Shown: positions 8,755 to 17,518 of the stretch, one piece after another
Numbering within the stretch: position 1 is the stretch's first letter
Layout of the letters: the number at the start of each line of letters is the position of its first letter
DNA from: Hyphomicrobiales bacterium
GTDB lineage: Bacteria > Pseudomonadota > Alphaproteobacteria > Rhizobiales > Aestuariivirgaceae
DNA: 64,000 nt
NCBI GenBank assembly: GCA_025359045.1
Contig: JANYHN010000003.1
Coordinates: 38,778 to 102,777 of the forward strand
Reading direction: 5' to 3'
Translations under genes and position numbers: made by a program
Notes under the pieces: model-generated
What the model saw: only the letters and a program-made list of their open reading frames with translations
Database searches by the model: none
Told to the model about the DNA's origin: nothing

Positions 8755-9567
8755 TCATGCCGCTGATGTCACCTGCACGAATTCTTTTTGGACAACAACG
8801 ACATGCACACCTGCACTCTGCAACATTTCGAGTGAAGCTTCGGGTGCTGATTCATCGGTAATTAATGTATCGATCCGCGATAGCGGGCATACGACGAGCG
8901 AGCCGCGATTGACGAATTTAGAACCATCTACCATCATGCATAACTTCTCGGCGCGCTTTAAAAGTTTTGCTTCAGCGCGAGCAATTAATGGATCACCTTC
9001 GACCACGCCTAGTGGCCCGACGCTTATGGCGCTCATAAACATGCGGGATGCAGAATAATGTTGAATAGCGTCATCATCAAAAGGTGAGACGATTAATTTT
9101 TGTTCGCGGTAGACTTCACCGCCGGGCAAGGCCACGCGGCATTTGCTATCGTGAATTAAAGTTTCCGCCAGCGGATAAGAGTTGGTGAGAATTTTCAGTT
9201 TGCGATTGCGTAGAAATTCACCCATCTGAAAAGTGGTGGTGCCACCATTGATGATAATCGCTTCGCCATCTTCGCAAAGATCAACGGCGGCTTTGGCAAT
9301 GGCGCGTTTAGCGGCAATGTTGTGGGTCTGCGACACATCAAATGATCGGGTGGCAAGGCTTGGCGTTTCGGGCTGATTGACTGTGTTGTCGATACTTTCG
9401 AGTGCGCCATGAATACGCCGTGCTAATCCTAAATCGGCGAGCTTGGCAAAATCGCGGCGGATCGATGCGGCCGATGCGCCCGTGGCTGCGCCGACGTCTG
9501 ATACCTGCACAAGCCCTTTGGCGCGCAACATGCCTTGTATCACCTGCCACCTTTCGCGCTCGTGCAT
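8755..9567 (-). CDS. rhaR: DeoR-family regulator of rhamnose operons
   Basis: DeoR/GlpR-type regulator of about 270 residues: an N-terminal winged helix (ERWQVIQGMLRAKG, then the recognition stretch ASAASIRRDFAKLADLG) and a C-terminal sugar-phosphate-sensing domain with NGGTTTFQMGEFL. ATG 9567 was chosen because GGAG lies seven bases upstream and the helix begins at once; a TTG at 9588 is possible. As first gene of the minus-strand rha operon and divergent from rhaD, it is well placed to control both transcripts in response to a phosphorylated rhamnose intermediate, as described for RhaR of R. leguminosarum. Confidence 0.87.
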   Translation of the reverse strand: MHERERWQVIQGMLRAKGLVQVSDVGAATGASAASIRRDFAKLADLGLARRIHGALESIDNTVNQPETPSLATRSFDVSQTHNIAAKRAIAKAAVDLCEDGEAIIINGGTTTFQMGEFLRNRKLKILTNSYPLAETLIHDSKCRVALPGGEVYREQKLIVSPFDDDAIQHYSASRMFMSAISVGPLGVVEGDPLIARAEAKLLKRAEKLCMMVDGSKFVNRGSLVVCPLSRIDTLITDESAPEASLEMLQSAGVHVVVVQKEFVQVTSAA

Positions 9568-9741
9568 TGCAATCTCCAATTCGCGCAAAACTAATCAAAC
9601 TCAATCATCACTGTCAACGAAAAAGACTCTTGGAATTCAAAATTCGCATTGCAACATATTATTGCGATGCAATATGCGCATTAGTGATTGACCTTGATCA
9701 CTTTGGTTTTTAAGTTGAAAGCTCAATCTGGAGTTTCCAAC
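9568..9741. promoter_or_regulatory. divergent rhaR/rhaD control region
   Basis: This 174-base gap holds the promoters of both rhamnose transcripts. An inverted repeat attgca (9648-9653) and tgcaat (9668-9673) with a 14-base spacer is a candidate RhaR operator. TTGACC at 9688-9693 could be a -35 element for rhaD, but its -10 partner (taagtt, 9711) is poor. GGAG before ATG 9742 is the rhaD ribosome-binding site. The operator role is inferred. Confidence 0.45.
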
Positions 9742-11820
9742 ATGGCCAAAGCCCCCACAATTTTGATCCCAAATCTTTGGAACGATGCTGATGCGAAGGG
9801 CAAAGACGAGCCAGGTCTTCTGCTCTATCGCTCAAATCTGCTTGGCAGTGATTTACGCATCACCAATTTTGGGGGCGGCAATACATCGGCAAAAGTGATG
9901 ATGAAAGATCCCTTGTCTGGCTCCGATGTGGAGGTGTTGTGGGTGAAGGGGTCAGGTGGCGATATAGGCTCGATGAACTTGGATGGATTTTCAACGCTGT
10001 ATATGGACAAGCTGAACAGTCTTAAAAATATCTACAAAGACATTTCACAGGAAGACGCGATGGTAGGTATGTTTAATCATTGCACTTTCAATCTCAATCC
10101 ACGCGCCACGTCGATTGATACGGCGCTGCACGGGTTTGTCACCTACGCCCATGTGGATCATGTGCATGCAGATGCGGTGATCGCGATTGCTGCGGCGAAG
10201 AATTCGGAAGAACTCACTGCAAAAGTTTTTGGTGGTGAGATTGGGTATCTGGCTTGGCAAAGACCGGGATTTGATCTGGGCTTAAAGCTCCGAGCAATGG
10301 CTAAATCCAATCCGAAATTGGTAGGTGTTGTTTTGGGCGCACATGGGCTTTTCACATGGGGTGATACGGCCAAGGGCTGCTATGAAACCACATTGCGCAT
10401 TATCAATCACGCGGCTGAATGGCTCGAAGAAAATGTTAAGAAGCCTGTGTTTGGTGGTGAGAAGTTGAAATCTCTCGACCCTGCATCTCGCGCCACTGTT
10501 GCGCAAAAACTAATGCCCGCCATTCGGGGGCTGATTTCAACGCATGAAAGCAAGGCTGGGCATTTCACCGATGCGCCAGAAGTTTTAGAGTTTGTGAATT
10601 CGAACGCTCTTGATGCTCTGGCGCCTTTAGGCACCTCATGCCCTGATCATTTCTTACGCACCAAAATTCGACCTCTCGTTTTGCCAGTGAATGGTGCAGT
10701 GGGCGACGGTTTGAAAATGCTAATTGATCAGTATGCAGATGATTATGCGAGCTACTATAATCGTTGCAAACATCCAAACTCTCCTGCGATGCGCGATCCC
10801 AACGCTGTCATTTATCTGGTGCCTGGCGTTGGCATGATTTCATTTGCCAAGGATAAGGCGACGGCGCGGATTGCATCTGAATTTTATGTGAACGCTATTA
10901 ACGTCATGCGTGGTGCTTCTGGAGTTTCCATTTATATGGGTCTGCCCGAACAAGAAGCATTCAACATCGAATATTGGTTGCTTGAAGAAGCTAAACTTTC
11001 GCGCATGCCAAAGCCCAAGCCCTTGCAGGGTCGCATTGCGTTGGTCACAGGCGGTGCATCAGGGATTGGTCTGGCGATTGCAGAAAAACTGGCGCAGCAA
11101 GGGGCCTGTATTGCAATTGCTGATATCAATGCTGAAGGCATGGCCGAAGTTGTTTCGGATTTCGGAAAGAGATATGGCAAAGATAATGTGACTTCTGTTC
11201 ACATGGATGTAACCAAAGAAGACGCGGTGATCAAAGGTTTCGCAGATACGGTGGCATGTTTTGGCGGCCTTGACATTGTGGTCAACAATGCCGGCATCGC
11301 CATCCCCTCACCTGCAGACGAAACATCGCTTGAAACTTGGAATAAGCAGATGGCTATTTTGGGCACGGGCTATTTTCTCGTGGGCCGCGAAGGCTTTCGG
11401 ATTTTGAAGCGCCAGAATTGCAGTGGATCAATGATTTATATCGCTTCGAAAAATGGCATGGTGGCATCACCTGGCACATCTGCATATGGCGCAATGAAAG
11501 CCGCCGAAATTCATTTGGCGCGTGTGCTTGCGGCAGAAGGTGCACCGTTTGGCATTCGCGTGAACACTGTGAACCCCGATGCTGTTTTGCGCGGGTCGAA
11601 AATTATGTCGGAAGGATACCGCGCCAGCCGCGCCAATAGTTTGGGCATTAAGCCTGATGAATTGGAAGATCATTACCGCAAGCGTTCTCTTTTGCAACGT
11701 AGTGTATACCCTGAGGATATCGCAGAGGCGGTTTATTGGTTTGCTTCTGACGCCTCAAACAAATCCACTGGTAACATCATCAATGTTGATGCTGGCCATT
11801 TAGCTTCATTCACACGGTAA
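9742..11820 (+). CDS. rhaD: bifunctional rhamnulose-1-phosphate aldolase / short-chain dehydrogenase
   Basis: Two-domain enzyme of about 692 residues. The N-terminal class II aldolase/adducin-type domain (about 1-400) has HVDHVHADAV and GAHGLFTWG, the zinc and catalytic regions, and cleaves rhamnulose-1-phosphate to dihydroxyacetone phosphate and L-lactaldehyde. The C-terminal short-chain dehydrogenase domain (from about residue 428) has the nucleotide motif TGGASGIG, NNAG and the catalytic SAYGAMK, and would act on the lactaldehyde. The fusion matches the RhaD/RhaE-type aldolase-dehydrogenase family. ATG 9742 follows GGAG; the open frame upstream to 9688 has no ribosome-binding site. rhaI follows after four bases. 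Confidence 0.92.
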   Translation: MAKAPTILIPNLWNDADAKGKDEPGLLLYRSNLLGSDLRITNFGGGNTSAKVMMKDPLSGSDVEVLWVKGSGGDIGSMNLDGFSTLYMDKLNSLKNIYKDISQEDAMVGMFNHCTFNLNPRATSIDTALHGFVTYAHVDHVHADAVIAIAAAKNSEELTAKVFGGEIGYLAWQRPGFDLGLKLRAMAKSNPKLVGVVLGAHGLFTWGDTAKGCYETTLRIINHAAEWLEENVKKPVFGGEKLKSLDPASRATVAQKLMPAIRGLISTHESKAGHFTDAPEVLEFVNSNALDALAPLGTSCPDHFLRTKIRPLVLPVNGAVGDGLKMLIDQYADDYASYYNRCKHPNSPAMRDPNAVIYLVPGVGMISFAKDKATARIASEFYVNAINVMRGASGVSIYMGLPEQEAFNIEYWLLEEAKLSRMPKPKPLQGRIALVTGGASGIGLAIAEKLAQQGACIAIADINAEGMAEVVSDFGKRYGKDNVTSVHMDVTKEDAVIKGFADTVACFGGLDIVVNNAGIAIPSPADETSLETWNKQMAILGTGYFLVGREGFRILKRQNCSGSMIYIASKNGMVASPGTSAYGAMKAAEIHLARVLAAEGAPFGIRVNTVNPDAVLRGSKIMSEGYRASRANSLGIKPDELEDHYRKRSLLQRSVYPEDIAEAVYWFASDASNKSTGNIINVDAGHLASFTR

Positions 11821-11824
11821 AAAT

Positions 11825-13117
11825 ATGACTTTCGCAATTTCAGCCGATTTTATTGCAACCCAAAATGCAAAAGCACTGGATGCACATAAAGAAGACTACA
11901 CAGCACTCGCGCGCCAGCTTGAACGTCGTGCCATTGATATTGAAGCGATGACGGCCCGCGCTATGGAATATGCTGTCGCGGTTCCAACTTGGGGTGTGGG
12001 CACTGGCGGCACGCGGTTTGCACGTTTTCCTGGTCCCGGCGAACCACGCGGTATTCATGAGAAGTTGGAAGATTGCGGGGTGATCCACCAGCTCGCTCGC
12101 ACAACGCCTACGGTTTCACCGCATTTTCCCTGGGATAAGGTTTCGGACTACCGCGCACTTCGCCAAGAGGCAGCCTCTCATGAATTAGGTTTTGATTGTG
12201 TGAATTCAAATACGTTTCAAGATCAGGCCGGACAGGCCAAGTCTTATAAATTTGGATCACTCACTCATGCTGATAAATCAACACGCGACCAAGCCGTCGA
12301 ACATAATATTGAGTGCATCGAAATTGGACAGCAGCTTGGTTCTAATGCACTGACGGTTTGGATAGCCGATGGTAGCAATTTTCCCGGGCAATCTAACTTG
12401 GGAAAAGTTTTTGATCATTACATGCAATCGCTGCAAGCGATTTATGACAAGCTGCCGAAGAATTGGAACGTGTTTCTCGAACACAAAATGTATGAACCTG
12501 CTTTTTATTCAACCGTGATTGCCGATTGGGGTTCAAGCTTGATGGCGGCAACAGAGCTGGGCGATAAAGCCAAATGCCTCGTTGATCTCGGGCATCATGC
12601 GCCCAATACAAATATCGAACAAATCGTTTCGCGTTTGATTCGTGCACAAAAGCTTGCTGGGTTTCATTTTAATGATTCCAAATATGGTGATGATGATTTG
12701 GATGCTGGTTCGGTTGATCCGTTTCGGTTGTTTTTGGTATTCAATGAATTGGTTGATGCTGAACTCAGCAATGCCAAGGGTTTCAACCCCGCTTACATGA
12801 TAGACCAGTCGCATAACGTGACGGATCCGATTGAAAGCCTCATTTCGTCGGCAATGGAAATTCAGCGCTCTTATATCAAGGCATCGCTGATCAACCGTTT
12901 AGAACTGGCCGGCATGCAAGATGAAAGTGATGTGATGGCCGCGCACCGTTTGTTGAAGCAAGCCTACAACACCGATGTCACGCCCATTTTGTGTGAAGCG
13001 CGTCTGCGCAAAGGTGGTGCGCTCCATCCCTTTGCGACTTACCGCGCCAGTGGATACCGCAAAGAAAAAACCAAGGAACGGCCCGCTGTTGCAGGTTCAA
13101 GTTCAGGGATTGTTTGA
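11825..13117 (+). CDS. rhaI: L-rhamnose isomerase, rhizobial type
   Basis: A 430-residue TIM-barrel isomerase of the rhizobial/Pseudomonas stutzeri L-rhamnose isomerase type, converting L-rhamnose to L-rhamnulose in the cytoplasm. Seen are the substrate-pocket segment VPTWGVGTGGTRF near residue 50 and the metal-site strings FLEHKMYEP, CLVDLGHHAP and FHFNDSKYGDDD (Glu, Asp, His and Asp ligands of a two-metal centre). It completes the pathway with rhaK and rhaD. Start ATG 11825 is four bases after rhaD, without a strong ribosome-binding site, which suggests coupling. Confidence 0.92.
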   Translation: MTFAISADFIATQNAKALDAHKEDYTALARQLERRAIDIEAMTARAMEYAVAVPTWGVGTGGTRFARFPGPGEPRGIHEKLEDCGVIHQLARTTPTVSPHFPWDKVSDYRALRQEAASHELGFDCVNSNTFQDQAGQAKSYKFGSLTHADKSTRDQAVEHNIECIEIGQQLGSNALTVWIADGSNFPGQSNLGKVFDHYMQSLQAIYDKLPKNWNVFLEHKMYEPAFYSTVIADWGSSLMAATELGDKAKCLVDLGHHAPNTNIEQIVSRLIRAQKLAGFHFNDSKYGDDDLDAGSVDPFRLFLVFNELVDAELSNAKGFNPAYMIDQSHNVTDPIESLISSAMEIQRSYIKASLINRLELAGMQDESDVMAAHRLLKQAYNTDVTPILCEARLRKGGALHPFATYRASGYRKEKTKERPAVAGSSSGIV

Positions 13118-13144
13118 GGGGCGAGGGGGGCTTGCTTGCTTCGC

Positions 13145-13168
13145 CGCTATATTCATGCGAATATAGCG
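13145..13168. promoter_or_regulatory. ModE-box-like palindrome upstream of modA
   Basis: Perfect ten-base arms cgctatattc and gaatatagcg with a four-base spacer end 16 bases before the modA ATG. CGNTATAT with a matching ATATNGCG half-site is the known ModE (molybdate repressor) box pattern. The site would sit over the promoter or early leader and repress modABC when molybdate is plentiful. A short tttt follows, so it may also slow rhaI read-through. No modE gene is in the window. Confidence 0.7.
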
Positions 13169-13184
13169 TTTTCGGAGACCAGCC

Positions 13185-13952
13185 ATGTTCAATCGCCGCC
13201 ACTTTTTCGCAGTCGCATTTACAGTCCTATTCAGCGACTCAAGTTTTGCTGCTGAAAAAGTGAATGTGTTCGCAGCTTCGAGCTTGAAGAATGCATTGGA
13301 TGCGGTAAGTGCATCTTGGAAAGCCGATACTTCAAAAGATACTTCGCTGACCTATGCGGCCAGCAATGCTCTGGCCAAGCAAATCGAGGCTGGGGCGCCC
13401 GCTGATGTTTTTGTGTCGGCTGATTTGACATGGATGAAATACCTCACTGATAAGAGCTTGATTGCCAAGGACAGTGATATTCAATTGCTGGGCAATGAGA
13501 TTGTACTAGTTGCTCCAAAAGACTCCAAAATTGATCTGAAGATCGAAGGCGGATTTAAGCTTGCAGATGCTGTTGGTACTGGAAAACTGGCTATGGCCAA
13601 TGTAGATTCAGTTCCAGCTGGAAAATATGGTAAAGCCGCTTTGGAAAAACTTGGGGTTTGGGTTTCCGTTGAAGGCAAAGTGGCACAGACCGAAAATGTT
13701 CGCGCGGCGTTGAAGCTCGTTGCTCTTGGAGAAGCTCCATTAGGGATTGTTTATAACACTGATGCAAAAGCAGATGCGGCTGTAAAAGTTGTAGGCACAT
13801 TTCCGGCTGATTCACATGCGCCTATTATTTATCCGGCTGGCGTGATCGCCACATCAAAAAACCCAGATGCCGCTGAATTTCTGAAATATCTGCAATCCGA
13901 CAAGGCCAAGGCGATTTTTGAGGATCAAGGCTTTGTGGTTTTGAAGCCTTAG
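13185..13952 (+). CDS. modA: molybdate-binding periplasmic protein ModA
   Basis: Periplasmic binding protein of 255 residues. The signal peptide starts MFNRRHFFAV with paired arginines and ends near SFAAEK. The mature protein has the ModA hallmarks: VFAASSLKNAL at its start, AASNALAKQIEAGAPADVFVSAD, VPAGKYGKAALEKLG and PIIYPAGVI. It captures molybdate (perhaps also tungstate) for ModBC. GGAG lies eight bases before the ATG, and a ModE-type palindrome lies between that site and rhaI. Confidence 0.95.
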   Translation: MFNRRHFFAVAFTVLFSDSSFAAEKVNVFAASSLKNALDAVSASWKADTSKDTSLTYAASNALAKQIEAGAPADVFVSADLTWMKYLTDKSLIAKDSDIQLLGNEIVLVAPKDSKIDLKIEGGFKLADAVGTGKLAMANVDSVPAGKYGKAALEKLGVWVSVEGKVAQTENVRAALKLVALGEAPLGIVYNTDAKADAAVKVVGTFPADSHAPIIYPAGVIATSKNPDAAEFLKYLQSDKAKAIFEDQGFVVLKP

Positions 13953-13955
13953 ATT

Positions 13956-14660
13956 TTGGCTAATTGGTTTTCACTTAGCCTAGAAGAATGGACGGCTGTT
14001 GCGCTTTCATTGAAGGTGGCTTTTTGGGCCATGGTGGTCAGCTTGCCACTAGGCATTCTCACGGCTCTGGTTTTGGCGCGAGGGCGGTTCTGGGGCAAGT
14101 CATTGCTGAACGGGGTGGTGCATTTACCTTTGGTCATGCCGCCGGTTGTGACGGGCTATTTGTTGCTTTTGTCTTTTGGAAAACAAGGTGCCATCGGCAA
14201 ATTTCTTGACACCTATTTAGGGCTCACGTTTTCTTTCCGGTGGACGGGCGCTGCACTGGCATGTGGAGTGATGGGGTTTCCTCTGATGGTGCGGGCGATC
14301 AAACTTTCGATTGAAGCCGTTGACCGAAAGCTGGAAGGTGCTGCCCGTACTTTAGGGGCCAATCAATTCTGGGTTTTGATGACGATCACTTTGCCATTAG
14401 CTCTGCCCGGCATATTGGCTGGTATGATCTTATCCTTTGCCAAAGGCATGGGGGAATTTGGGGCGACGATTACTTTCGTTTCGAATATTCCAGGTGAGAC
14501 GCAGACATTACCTTCGCTCATTCATAACTTTCTGCAAGTGCCTAATGGTGACATTGGTGCGGCAAGGCTGACAATGATTTCGATTTTGATTTCTTTGGCT
14601 GCCCTTATGGTTTCAGAATATTTAGCTAAGCGCATTGATCACCGGATAGAATTCTCATGA
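13956..14660 (+). CDS. modB: molybdate ABC transporter permease ModB
   Basis: Inner-membrane permease of 234 residues with about five or six helices. The loop EGAARTLGANQFWVLMTITLPLA is the EAA motif that contacts the ATPase, and HLPLVMPPVVTGYLLL is typical of ModB. A TTG at 13956, three bases after the modA stop, is the best start because the first in-frame ATG would remove the first membrane segment. The gene overlaps modC by four bases (ATGA). Confidence 0.93.
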   Translation: MANWFSLSLEEWTAVALSLKVAFWAMVVSLPLGILTALVLARGRFWGKSLLNGVVHLPLVMPPVVTGYLLLLSFGKQGAIGKFLDTYLGLTFSFRWTGAALACGVMGFPLMVRAIKLSIEAVDRKLEGAARTLGANQFWVLMTITLPLALPGILAGMILSFAKGMGEFGATITFVSNIPGETQTLPSLIHNFLQVPNGDIGAARLTMISILISLAALMVSEYLAKRIDHRIEFS

Positions 14661-15352
14661 GTTTAGAAGTTCGTCTTAAACATCAATTGGGTGAAATTTT
14701 AGTCGATGTCGATTTTAAGACCAGCAGCAGATTGACGGCTCTGTTTGGCAAGTCTGGTTCTGGAAAATCGTCAATTACTAATATGATTGCAGGGTTGGTT
14801 CGCCCGTCGCAGGGCCGAATTGTTTTTGATAGCCGCGTGCTGTTTGATTCCGATTTGAGTGTGAACATCCCCGCGCATCAACGCCGCATTGGCTATGTGT
14901 TTCAAGATGGTTTGTTGTTCCCGCATTTTACCGTCGAGCAAAATTTGAATTATGGTCGAAGATTTAATCGCGGGGTGCCGGAATCTTCCGACATCATCCC
15001 ATTGCTGGGTTTAGCCGCTTTGCTGAAACGTAAACCCATCAACCTTTCTGGTGGTGAAAAACAGCGCGTTGCCATCGGACGGGCGCTGATGTCGAACCCC
15101 AGTTTGTTGTTGATGGACGAACCAATGGCATCGCTCGATGAGGCGCGAAAGGCTGAGATTTTACCCTACATCGAAATTCTGCGCGATGAGATTAAGATTC
15201 CAATTATATATATCAGCCACTCGGTTGAAGAAGTGATGCGGTTAGCTGGAGATGTGGTTTATATTGACGGTGGTAAAATTATTGCCCAAGGCTCGCCACA
15301 ATCAGTCCAAACGCTCAGGTTGAATCGCACGTTAAATACCCCTATAGAGTGA
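14657..15352 (+). CDS. modC: molybdate ABC transporter ATPase ModC, short form
   Basis: ABC ATPase that energises ModAB. Walker A is GKSGSGKSS near residue 31, the signature is NLSGGEKQRVAIGRALM near 130, and Walker B is LLLMDEPMASLD, followed by the switch histidine in ISHS. The protein is 231 residues, whereas ModC is usually about 350 because of a C-terminal molybdate-binding (Mop/TOBE) domain. That domain is absent, and only 131 bases separate the stop from the convergent gntR, so it is not displaced by a frameshift here. Confidence 0.93.
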   Translation: MSLEVRLKHQLGEILVDVDFKTSSRLTALFGKSGSGKSSITNMIAGLVRPSQGRIVFDSRVLFDSDLSVNIPAHQRRIGYVFQDGLLFPHFTVEQNLNYGRRFNRGVPESSDIIPLLGLAALLKRKPINLSGGEKQRVAIGRALMSNPSLLLMDEPMASLDEARKAEILPYIEILRDEIKIPIIYISHSVEEVMRLAGDVVYIDGGKIIAQGSPQSVQTLRLNRTLNTPIE

Positions 15353-15443
15353 ACTTGATTTGTATGGGGTAAATATTGGGCTAGGGCAAATCTGATGTGC
15401 AAAGCTACCCCTGTAGCGCCCTACTCTAGGAATACCCTCTGGC

Positions 15444-15468
15444 GGCCTTTAAAATCGATTTAAAGGCC
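15444..15468. terminator. inverted repeat between convergent modC and gntR
   Basis: Perfect ten-base arms ggcctttaaa and tttaaaggcc around a five-base loop lie between the convergent modC and GntR genes. The place fits a bidirectional terminator, but neither side has a T run, so intrinsic termination is uncertain. Confidence 0.45.
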
Positions 15469-15483
15469 TAGTGTAGCAATAAA

Positions 15484-16203
15484 TTACCTTTTCGTTTTGC
15501 GGGTCGGCTTGGCAATCAGTTCGTCGGTATCATCAAGCAATACCTGCATTGCCTTACTGGCGGCAGAGCCGTCCAATGCAGTGACAGCAATCAAAATTCG
15601 TTCGTGCATCTTAATCGCGGTTTTGGGGCTGGGGTTAAGAGCTGTGGTAAAATCGAACAGGTTACCCAAGGCTTTTTCAATGATTATTCCAAAGGGCAAA
15701 AGCAATTCGTTATTTGCTGCCGCCATCAAAGCTTCGTGGAACTCGACATCGGCTTCAACGTTCTCAGCGGTTGTTTTGGCGTTCTTCATTGCCGCGAATG
15801 CGTTTTGCAATCTGGCCAGTTGAAGCGGCGTTCGCTTCTGAGCGGCCAGCAAAGCTACCCCTGGCTCAACCAACCGACGCACTTCTTGAGTTGATTTGAT
15901 GAAGGCATGACGATCAACGGCGGCATGGTGCCATTCGAGCACATCGCGGTCTAAAATATTCCACATGGTGCGCGGCAAAACCCGCGAGCCAATTTTAGGC
16001 CGGGATTCAATAAGGCCCTTGGCCATCAAAGTTTTGAGCGCTTCGCGCACCACAGTGCGGCTTGCACCAAAGGCTTTGCCCCAGGCAGCTTCATTGGGCA
16101 GCAAACTTCCAGGTACAAATTCACCCAACAAAATACGCTCGCCTATATTTCGGGCAAATTTGACGTGGAGGTTGCTTTTGGTTTTGGTTTTTGTGTTTGC
16201 CAT
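15484..16203 (-). CDS. GntR/FadR-family regulator (FCD domain), GguR-like
   Basis: A 239-residue regulator: winged helix at about 12-75 (LLPNEAAWGKAFGASRTVVREALKTLMAKGLIE) and an all-helical FCD ligand domain, with DVEFHEALMAAANN and KMHERIL supplying the Asp/His metal and ligand residues usual for that domain. It is transcribed away from chvE and shares a 140-base control region with a FadR-type palindrome, so it probably represses chvE-gguAB and perhaps itself. GguR of other proteobacteria, a regulator of hexuronate and sugar uptake genes, is of this family; the equivalence here rests on position. Confidence 0.8.
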   Translation of the reverse strand: MANTKTKTKSNLHVKFARNIGERILLGEFVPGSLLPNEAAWGKAFGASRTVVREALKTLMAKGLIESRPKIGSRVLPRTMWNILDRDVLEWHHAAVDRHAFIKSTQEVRRLVEPGVALLAAQKRTPLQLARLQNAFAAMKNAKTTAENVEADVEFHEALMAAANNELLLPFGIIIEKALGNLFDFTTALNPSPKTAIKMHERILIAVTALDGSAASKAMQVLLDDTDELIAKPTRKTKR

Positions 16204-16228
16204 GATGCCCCGTCTTTAATATTTTCAA

Positions 16229-16239
16229 TTGTCATACAA
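16229..16239. promoter_or_regulatory. FadR-type operator between gntR and chvE
   Basis: ttgtcatacaa fits the FadR-subfamily GntR consensus TNGTNNNACNA, with perfect TTGT/ACAA arms around three bases. It lies 25 bases before the gntR start and about 105 bases before chvE, inside a wider caattg...caattg repeat. Binding by the adjacent GntR protein is inferred. Confidence 0.5.
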
Positions 16240-16343
16240 AAAACAATTGCTGATTGGTCCAACTCCAATTATGAGATAGAGCCAACACAGGCAAGTACCA
16301 AGAATAAGTCTCGGGCTGTCTGTTCGTAAAGGGAGGATACCTT

Positions 16344-17414
16344 ATGCTTAATCGTAGACATTTCATCGCTTCGGTTGCTGGCGTTGTTGCTGCTGTTGCG
16401 GCTGGCACAGCCGTTGCCGCCGACAAGGGCTTGATCGGCATTTCAATGCCGACAAAGTCATCCACACGTTGGATTTCAGACGGCGAATCCATGGTGAAGG
16501 AATTCACCGCAATGGGTTATACAACCGATCTGCAATATGCTGAAGATGACATTCCAAACCAACTTGCCCAAATCGAAAACATGGTCACCAAGGGTGCCAA
16601 GGTTTTGATCATTGCGGCGATTGATGGCTCAACAATGGGCGACATTTTGAAGAAGGCTCATGAAGCCGGCGCAAAAGTGTTCTCGTATGATCGTTTGATC
16701 ACCAAGACAGAAAACGTAGATTACTATACAACGTTCGACAATTTCGGCGTGGGCGTATTGCAAGCCACTTCGCTCGTGGCTGGTTTGAAGGAACGCTTTG
16801 CAGCTGTGAAACCATGGAACGTCGAATTGTTTGGTGGCTCACCAGACGATACCAACGCTGGCTATTTCTACAATGGTGCCATGTCGGTTCTCGATCCAAT
16901 GATCAAAGATGGTTCGATCAAGATCGTGTCTGGTCAAATGGGCATGGACAAGGTTGGCACGCTGCGTTGGGATGGCGCTGTGGCCCAAGCCCGCATGGAT
17001 AACCTTCTCTCAGCAAACTACACCGACAAGAAAGTTCATGGTGTTCTCTCGCCTTATGACGGCCTGTCACGCGGTATCATTTCATCACTTAAAGGTGTTG
17101 GCTATGCTCCGGGTGCCGAAATGCCAATCGTGACTGGCCAAGATGCTGAAATCGCATCGGTCAAGGGCATGAACGCTGGCGAACAATATTCAACCGTATT
17201 CAAGGACACACGCGAATTGGCGAAGGTGACTGCAAAGATGGTGGACGTTGTTCTCGGTGGCAAAGAGCCAGAAATCAACGATACGAAAACCTACAACAAT
17301 GGCGTGAAAGTTGTTCCTTCTTATCTGCTCACACCACACTCCGTTGGCAAGGCTGATATCAAGGCTGCTTTGGTAGACTCAGGCTACTACACTCAAGAAA
17401 AAGTTGACAACTAA
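16344..17414 (+). CDS. chvE: ChvE-type multiple-sugar-binding periplasmic protein
   Basis: Periplasmic sugar-binding protein of 356 residues, closely matching Agrobacterium ChvE as I recall it: [12 protein letters not shown] at the mature start, [51 protein letters not shown] and [19 protein letters not shown]. ChvE binds aldoses such as arabinose, galactose and glucose. In Agrobacterium it also signals to VirA; nothing here suggests virulence. The leader [13 protein letters not shown] has paired arginines. AGGGAGG precedes the ATG. A terminator-like hairpin separates it from gguA. Confidence 0.94.
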   Translation: MLNRRHFIASVAGVVAAVAAGTAVAADKGLIGISMPTKSSTRWISDGESMVKEFTAMGYTTDLQYAEDDIPNQLAQIENMVTKGAKVLIIAAIDGSTMGDILKKAHEAGAKVFSYDRLITKTENVDYYTTFDNFGVGVLQATSLVAGLKERFAAVKPWNVELFGGSPDDTNAGYFYNGAMSVLDPMIKDGSIKIVSGQMGMDKVGTLRWDGAVAQARMDNLLSANYTDKKVHGVLSPYDGLSRGIISSLKGVGYAPGAEMPIVTGQDAEIASVKGMNAGEQYSTVFKDTRELAKVTAKMVDVVLGGKEPEINDTKTYNNGVKVVPSYLLTPHSVGKADIKAALVDSGYYTQEKVDN

Positions 17415-17425
17415 TTAGTCGTTCT

Positions 17426-17460
17426 ACGGGCCCTGCTGCTTGCGGGGCCCGTATTTTTTT
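17426..17460 (+). terminator. intrinsic terminator/attenuator between chvE and gguA
   Basis: Arms acgggccc (17426-17433) and gggcccgt (17445-17452) with an 11-base loop are followed by attttttt. It lies just after the chvE stop and 58 bases before gguA. Partial read-through would give more ChvE than membrane components. Confidence 0.8.
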
Positions 17461-17518
17461 GTCATGCTCATAAAAATAACAGCCGGGCAAACTGGTGTTC
17501 GAAGTACAAGGGGAGTTG

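Noticed and set aside
13145..13168. Reading the palindrome before modA only as the rhaI terminator
   Set aside because: Only four T follow, the stem is AT-rich, and the half-sites fit the ModE box better; a dual role remains possible.
15353..15483. Possible displaced Mop/TOBE domain of ModC after a frameshift
   Set aside because: Only 131 bases remain before gntR, too short for the domain, and no coding signal is seen in any frame.
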